A stretch of 9,307 bases of DNA from the NCBI GenBank assembly GCA_937901865.1, contig CALDID010000012.1, forward strand, positions 1-9,307, given 5' to 3'. Below, piece by piece: positions 5,946 through 9,307 of this stretch (positions are counted from its first letter, which is position 1; each line of letters starts with the position of its first letter). Below the pieces are notes generated by a model. That model did not search any database and was not told the DNA's origin. It saw only the letters and a list, made by a program, of their open reading frames with translations. Both the position numbers and the translations under genes were made by a program. The DNA comes from an uncultured Treponema sp. Its GTDB lineage: Bacteria > Spirochaetota > Spirochaetia > Treponematales > Treponemataceae.

Positions 5946-7652
5946 ATGGAAAAGACACTTTCAGAGCTTTTAGGCTCTTTTGAACATTTTTTTTATCAAA
6001 TCGACGGCGTACCGTCAAAAGAAGCGTCTGAAATCAAGGTCAACTCACTTGAATTCGATTCTCGGCACGTCAAAGCAGGTTCTCTCTTTTTCGCGCTCCC
6101 AGGCACGCACTCTAACGGCAATTCTTTTATTCCGTCTGCAATACAAAACGGAGCTGTTGCAATCATCTTTGAGGGAAGTAGCGAGCCTTTTAGCGAAGAG
6201 CTTACAAACAAAATAAAAACCGCCTGCGAAAAAGCAAAATGCGCACCCGCATTCATACAGGTAAAATCAGCCCGATTTGCGATGTCGCCTGTTTCGGCGT
6301 GCTTCTATGATTATCCGTCAAGAAAACTCGCTGTTATCGGCGTTACGGGTACAGAGGGAAAAAGTTCTACCGTCAGCTTTATTTGGCAACTGTTGCGCCT
6401 GTGCGGAAAGAAAGCAGGATTTTTCTCAACCGTGCAATATTCTTTCGGCGGCGAGGCTCTCGCAAATCCAGAACATCAGACAACGCCAGAAGCTCCGATT
6501 GTGCAAAGAGAATTATATGAAATGGTGCAAAATGGCTGTGAATATGCAGTCGTTGAGTCCTCTAGCCACGGGCTTTCTGAAAAATTGAACCGTTTGGGCG
6601 ACGTGGAGTTTGACTGCGGCATTTTTATGAATGTAACACTCGAACATCTTGAATTTCACGGCACTTACGAGCAATACAAAAGCGACAAGGCAAATCTTTT
6701 CCGCGCGCTTGATAAATACAGCCACGAAAAGATTATTTTAGGCGAAAAAAGAAAAGTCGAATCGTTTGGCATTGTGAACCTCGAAGACCCTGCCGCAACA
6801 TACTTTATTCATTCGACAACAAAGAACGTGGTCGGATTTACCACCGAGGGAAAAGCAGGAAAATCTGCCGCAGAAAATGCACTTGAAGCAGACGCATTGC
6901 CAAAAATCCCGAACGATATTCCGTATTATTCAGCTCGCAACATAGCTTCTGCACGTTTCGGCATTGCCTACACAATTCACGCAGTCGAGGGCTTTTCTCA
7001 CAGCGCAAACACAGGGCATCTTGAAGTAAAAGCAGGAGTGCACGGTGCATTTAATGCGTACAACATTACGGCGGCAATTATCGCTGTAAGCCGTATGACT
7101 GGCATTAGTGCGCGAGAAGTATGCGAAAAATGTACTGGTCTGACTTCGGTAAAAGGTCGCATGACGGTTGTCGATGAGGGGCAGCCGTTCGAGGTCATTG
7201 TTGATTATGCACACACTCCGTCTAGTTTTGAAACAATTTTTCCTCCCATCAAAAATCGCTGTGTGGGAAAGATGATTTGTGTGTTCGGCTCTGGCGGAGA
7301 GAGGGACAGGGTAAAGCGTCCATTACAAGGCGAGATTGCCGCAAAGTTCTGCGATACGGTCATTTTGACAGACGAAGACCCTCGACAAGAAGATTCTATC
7401 GCGATTCTTGAAGAAATTGCGGCAGGCGCATTGAAAAACGATAGCATGAGAAAGGGTGAAAATCTGCTTCTCATCTCCGACAGAAAAGAAGCTATCCGAA
7501 AAGCATTTTCACTCGCACAAAAAAACGACATCGTGCTTCTTCTTGGAAAAGGACACGAGAATTCGATAATTTTCAAAGACCGCGTTATGCCTTATGACGA
7601 AATAAACGAGGCAAAGGCGGCTTTGAACGAAATGGGTTATAAAAGAGGTTAG
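5946..7652 (+). CDS. murE: UDP-N-acetylmuramyl tripeptide synthetase (MurE)
   Basis: Encodes 568 residues from the ATG at 5946, longer than a typical MurE (about 490). The motifs run in order: SLEFDSRHVKAGSLFFALPG (uridine-binding N-terminal domain), the P-loop GVTGTEGKSST (about residues 130-142), TTPEAP (about 179), ESSSHGLSE, NVTLEHLEFHGTYEQYKSDK (the last Lys, about 248, is the expected carbamylated residue), HGAFNAYN, VDYAHTPSS, and GKGHE (about 535). MurE is a cytoplasmic ATP-dependent ligase that adds the third amino acid to UDP-MurNAc-L-Ala-D-Glu. The specificity loop reads DEDPRQED (from residue 476) rather than the DNPR of diaminopimelate enzymes. An in-frame GTG at 5934 could add four residues, but the ATG has GGAAAAG upstream and is preferred. 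The stop is 3 bp before ddl, indicating an operon. Confidence 0.95.
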   Translation: MEKTLSELLGSFEHFFYQIDGVPSKEASEIKVNSLEFDSRHVKAGSLFFALPGTHSNGNSFIPSAIQNGAVAIIFEGSSEPFSEELTNKIKTACEKAKCAPAFIQVKSARFAMSPVSACFYDYPSRKLAVIGVTGTEGKSSTVSFIWQLLRLCGKKAGFFSTVQYSFGGEALANPEHQTTPEAPIVQRELYEMVQNGCEYAVVESSSHGLSEKLNRLGDVEFDCGIFMNVTLEHLEFHGTYEQYKSDKANLFRALDKYSHEKIILGEKRKVESFGIVNLEDPAATYFIHSTTKNVVGFTTEGKAGKSAAENALEADALPKIPNDIPYYSARNIASARFGIAYTIHAVEGFSHSANTGHLEVKAGVHGAFNAYNITAAIIAVSRMTGISAREVCEKCTGLTSVKGRMTVVDEGQPFEVIVDYAHTPSSFETIFPPIKNRCVGKMICVFGSGGERDRVKRPLQGEIAAKFCDTVILTDEDPRQEDSIAILEEIAAGALKNDSMRKGENLLLISDRKEAIRKAFSLAQKNDIVLLLGKGHENSIIFKDRVMPYDEINEAKAALNEMGYKRG

Positions 7653-7655
7653 GTT

Positions 7656-8300
7656 ATGAACGTTGTTATTTTTTACGGCGGAAAATCAGGAGAACACGAA
7701 GTTTCATTGCGCTCTGCAGCGGCTGTAGCTCGCAACATCGACAGCACAAAGCATACTGTTTCACTTATCGCTATCACAAAAGAAGGCAAATGGTACTTGC
7801 AAAGCGAAAGTGAATTAGAGCGAATAAAAAAAGATGTGAATGCAGGTTTCGTTATTGTAGAAGACGCTACTATGGCGGTTTCTGTAGTTCCTGGAGGAAA
7901 AGCAGAAGGGGCTTTTTTCGCAAACGGCAAGAACATTGTTTGTGATGTCGCTTTTCCTGTGCTTCACGGTACTTATGGCGAAGACGGCACAATTCAAGGG
8001 CTGTTTGATATGGCTGGGGTGGCGTATGTAGGGTGTGCAACGCTTTCTAGTGCGCTTACAATGGACAAGGAAAAAACAAAAGCTATTTGGCGACAAGCTG
8101 GGCTGCCTGTTGTTCCGTACATTTGCCTTGAAAGGTGCGACCTTGCAGACTCAAAAGCGTATGATGAGATTATTGCAAAGGCAATCGATACTCTAAAGTT
8201 TCCTCTTTTTGTTAAGCCGTGCTGTGCAGGTTCTAGCGACGGAGCTTCAAAAGCTGAAAACAAACAAGAGCTTTGGGGCCACGAGAGGTTGACAAAATGA
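7656..8300 (+). CDS. ddl: D-alanine--D-alanine ligase, N-terminal part only (3' end lost at a join)
   Basis: The frame gives 214 residues; Ddl proteins are usually 310-370. Family motifs are strong: FYGGKSGEHEVSLRSA at the N-terminus, FPVLHGTYGEDGTIQGLFDMAGVAYVG (binding of the first D-Ala), ALTMDKEKTKAIWRQAGLPVVPY, and FPLFVKPCCAGSSDG (the start of the ATP-grasp domain). After SKAENKQEL, at about 8276, similarity stops; the last eight or so residues and the TGA at 8298-8300 come from unrelated DNA. The catalytic C-terminal half of the ATP-grasp domain is missing, so this product would be inactive if real. Ddl joins two D-alanines for the peptidoglycan stem peptide. It starts 3 bp after the murE stop with AGAGG overlapping that gene's end. 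Confidence 0.85.
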   Translation: MNVVIFYGGKSGEHEVSLRSAAAVARNIDSTKHTVSLIAITKEGKWYLQSESELERIKKDVNAGFVIVEDATMAVSVVPGGKAEGAFFANGKNIVCDVAFPVLHGTYGEDGTIQGLFDMAGVAYVGCATLSSALTMDKEKTKAIWRQAGLPVVPYICLERCDLADSKAYDEIIAKAIDTLKFPLFVKPCCAGSSDGASKAENKQELWGHERLTK

Positions 8301-9304
8301 ATGCTTGCAGGCATCTTCCCCTCGTTCATGTCCATCTGCCTCCGTATCTCTATCATGACTTTCAGGTTGGCCTCCAGGTGCCTTAGCAGGTCCTCGAACT
8401 CAGAGAAATATAGTTTCTTTTTGGTAGCTTCCTCATTCGCAAGAAGGTGTATCTTGCTTTGCTCATTCAGATAGAAAGTAAGCACAGCTGCCATTAGGGC
8501 AAGTATAGAAGCGAATAATTCAGAATTTGACTCAATAAACTTATTGGAAAGGGCCCACGATACGAATCCTATAATCGCCAGCGTCAAGACTATTAGCACG
8601 CGCACCATGAACCAGTATCGTCTCTGGTTGGGTGTAGGCTTGTTATCATATCTTTTACTAATGTCTTCTGAAAATATTTCTTGAAGAGTTTTTTTGATAA
8701 AATTTTGATTTTCTATAATATTAATATTTGCTTTTTCTTTATGATTTAAAGTTAATAATTGTCTCAATAAAATTCCATTTCCTAAATTATTTTTATATAT
8801 CTCTTTCAATTTCAAATTTAAAAATGTTAAAATTTCAGATAATATTATATGTTTGCTTTTTTTTCTTAAATTATCATTAGCAAATTTATTATGTGGAATT
8901 TCAGAATCTTCTCTTTTAGTTTTTCTTCCTCTTTTTTGTAATTCTTTCTTTTCATTATTTTCTTTATGATTTTCTAAATTAAATGACCTAAACATAAAAA
9001 ACGGAGGATATATAGTCGATGGAAGAATAATTAAGTTATTATTTATATTATGAAAATCTTTATATTTAAAAATAAATTTGTTATTATTTTCTTCAGAATT
9101 AGTTTGCTTGGTTTGTGCTTCATAATTTTTTTCATCATTTTTGATTTTATCCAATGTTGATTTAGCAAATTCATTAAAATCTTCTTTTTTTAAAGATTCT
9201 TCTTCGTTTTTAATTAAAGATTGTTTTATTGTTTGTTCTTTGCTTAAATTCAAATTTTCATTTGGATTCAAATTTTCTTGCATAAAAATTGGTTTTCTTA
9301 GCAT
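7994..9304 (-). CDS. Composite open frame spanning two apparent joins
   Basis: One minus-strand frame is open for 436 codons, but it is made of three unlike parts. Residues 1 to about 220 are Asn/Lys/Glu-rich with RGRKTKRE (from 125) and HNKFANDNLRKKSK (from 138), encoded by very AT-rich DNA. Residues from about 221 to 342 form a two-helix membrane protein (helices about 232-252 and 262-279) followed by a charged helix. Residues 343-436 are simply the antisense of ddl and carry no protein meaning. I do not believe this is one natural protein. The first part may be a real N-terminal protein fragment; the ATGs at 9304 and 9283 are both possible starts. No function is recognised for any part. 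Confidence 0.4.
   Translation of the reverse strand: MLRKPIFMQENLNPNENLNLSKEQTIKQSLIKNEEESLKKEDFNEFAKSTLDKIKNDEKNYEAQTKQTNSEENNNKFIFKYKDFHNINNNLIILPSTIYPPFFMFRSFNLENHKENNEKKELQKRGRKTKREDSEIPHNKFANDNLRKKSKHIILSEILTFLNLKLKEIYKNNLGNGILLRQLLTLNHKEKANINIIENQNFIKKTLQEIFSEDISKRYDNKPTPNQRRYWFMVRVLIVLTLAIIGFVSWALSNKFIESNSELFASILALMAAVLTFYLNEQSKIHLLANEEATKKKLYFSEFEDLLRHLEANLKVMIEIRRQMDMNEGKMPASIHFVNLSWPQSSCLFSAFEAPSLEPAQHGLTKRGNFRVSIAFAIISSYAFESARSHLSRQMYGTTGSPACRQIAFVFSLSIVSALESVAHPTYATPAISNSP
8278..8645 (-). other. Foreign block 1: fragment of a two-helix membrane protein gene
   Basis: This block has ordinary bacterial composition (37% and 53% GC in two lines counted). It reads on the minus strand as RRYWFMVRVLIVLTLAIIGF, a loop, then FASILALMAAVLTFYL, then a Lys/Glu-rich helix and IHFVNLSWP. 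Both ends are cut: the N-terminal side by the AT-rich block and the C-terminal side by ddl. It resembles small bacterial membrane proteins of unknown function. The opposite orientation to murE-ddl and the lack of any link to Ddl suggest a different source. Confidence 0.6.
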
Positions 9305-9307
9305 GCT
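8646..9307 (-). other. Foreign block 2: very AT-rich, eukaryote-like coding DNA
   Basis: Base composition changes sharply: I counted 12% GC in 8701-8760 and 20% in 9181-9240. A minus-strand frame of about 220 codons stays open here, which is unlikely by chance at this A+T level. Its product is rich in Asn, Lys, Glu and Ile, with a basic R-G-R-K stretch, a conserved-looking HNKF.NDNLRKK segment and FSEDISKRY. This style recalls AT-rich protists or anaerobic fungi rather than a spirochaete; I cannot name the family or the organism. The block runs off the window at GCATGC. Confidence 0.5.

Noticed and set aside
7994..8277. The C-terminal 94 residues of the composite minus-strand frame as real protein.
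   Set aside because: They are the exact antisense of the well-supported ddl coding sequence.
7656..9307. Insertion of a mobile element into ddl.
   Set aside because: No terminal repeats, transposase, integrase or target duplication are visible at the break, and the inserted side itself contains a second join.

Overview
The window looks like chromosomal DNA of a treponeme-like spirochaete (phylum-level inference, no search run). The main clues are a FadL/OmpP1-type outer-membrane protein of the kind treponemes carry, a membrane-anchored HtrA protease, a long MurE whose substrate motif is not the usual diaminopimelate form, and intergenic palindromic repeats. From about 8,280 to the right end the composition and coding style change twice. 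The last kilobase does not look like the same genome and is most simply a chimeric join.

Layout. On the minus strand at 116-2373 are a FadL-like outer-membrane protein and, just upstream of it, a TatD-family metal-dependent hydrolase. This pair is bracketed by two copies of a palindromic repeat (1-66 and 2538-2603). A third, inverted unit (2465-2491) and an 86-bp MITE-like element (2631-2716) fill the gap at 2374-2727. Next on the minus strand comes an htrA protease gene followed 12 bp later by a small antitoxin-like gene; a hairpin plus T-run at 2531-2514 could end this unit. Divergent from htrA is a lipoprotein glucosaminidase (4344-4982), which converges on queD (minus, 4992-5393) with only 9 bp between stops. 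Then, on the plus strand, come a small two-helix membrane protein (5492-5845), murE (5946-7652) and, 3 bp later, the 5' part of a D-alanine--D-alanine ligase gene.

How the genes fit together. Much of the window concerns the cell envelope: murE and ddl make the peptidoglycan stem peptide, the glucosaminidase would cut glycan strands, HtrA would handle misfolded periplasmic proteins, and the FadL-like barrel sits in the outer membrane. TatD and QueD (queuosine/preQ0 pathway) are housekeeping genes.

The right end. Recognisable Ddl sequence stops near 8276, about half way through the protein. It is followed by about 370 bp of roughly 40-50% GC DNA encoding, on the minus strand, part of a two-helix membrane protein. 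From about 8646 to the end the DNA is very AT-rich (12-20% GC in the lines I counted by hand) and encodes an Asn/Lys-rich protein of eukaryote-like appearance. One minus-strand frame happens to stay open across both joins. I see no CRISPR array, RNA gene, or convincing new multi-gene system. The items most worth checking are the double join, the repeat/MITE cluster, the lone antitoxin-like gene, and the MurE specificity motif.
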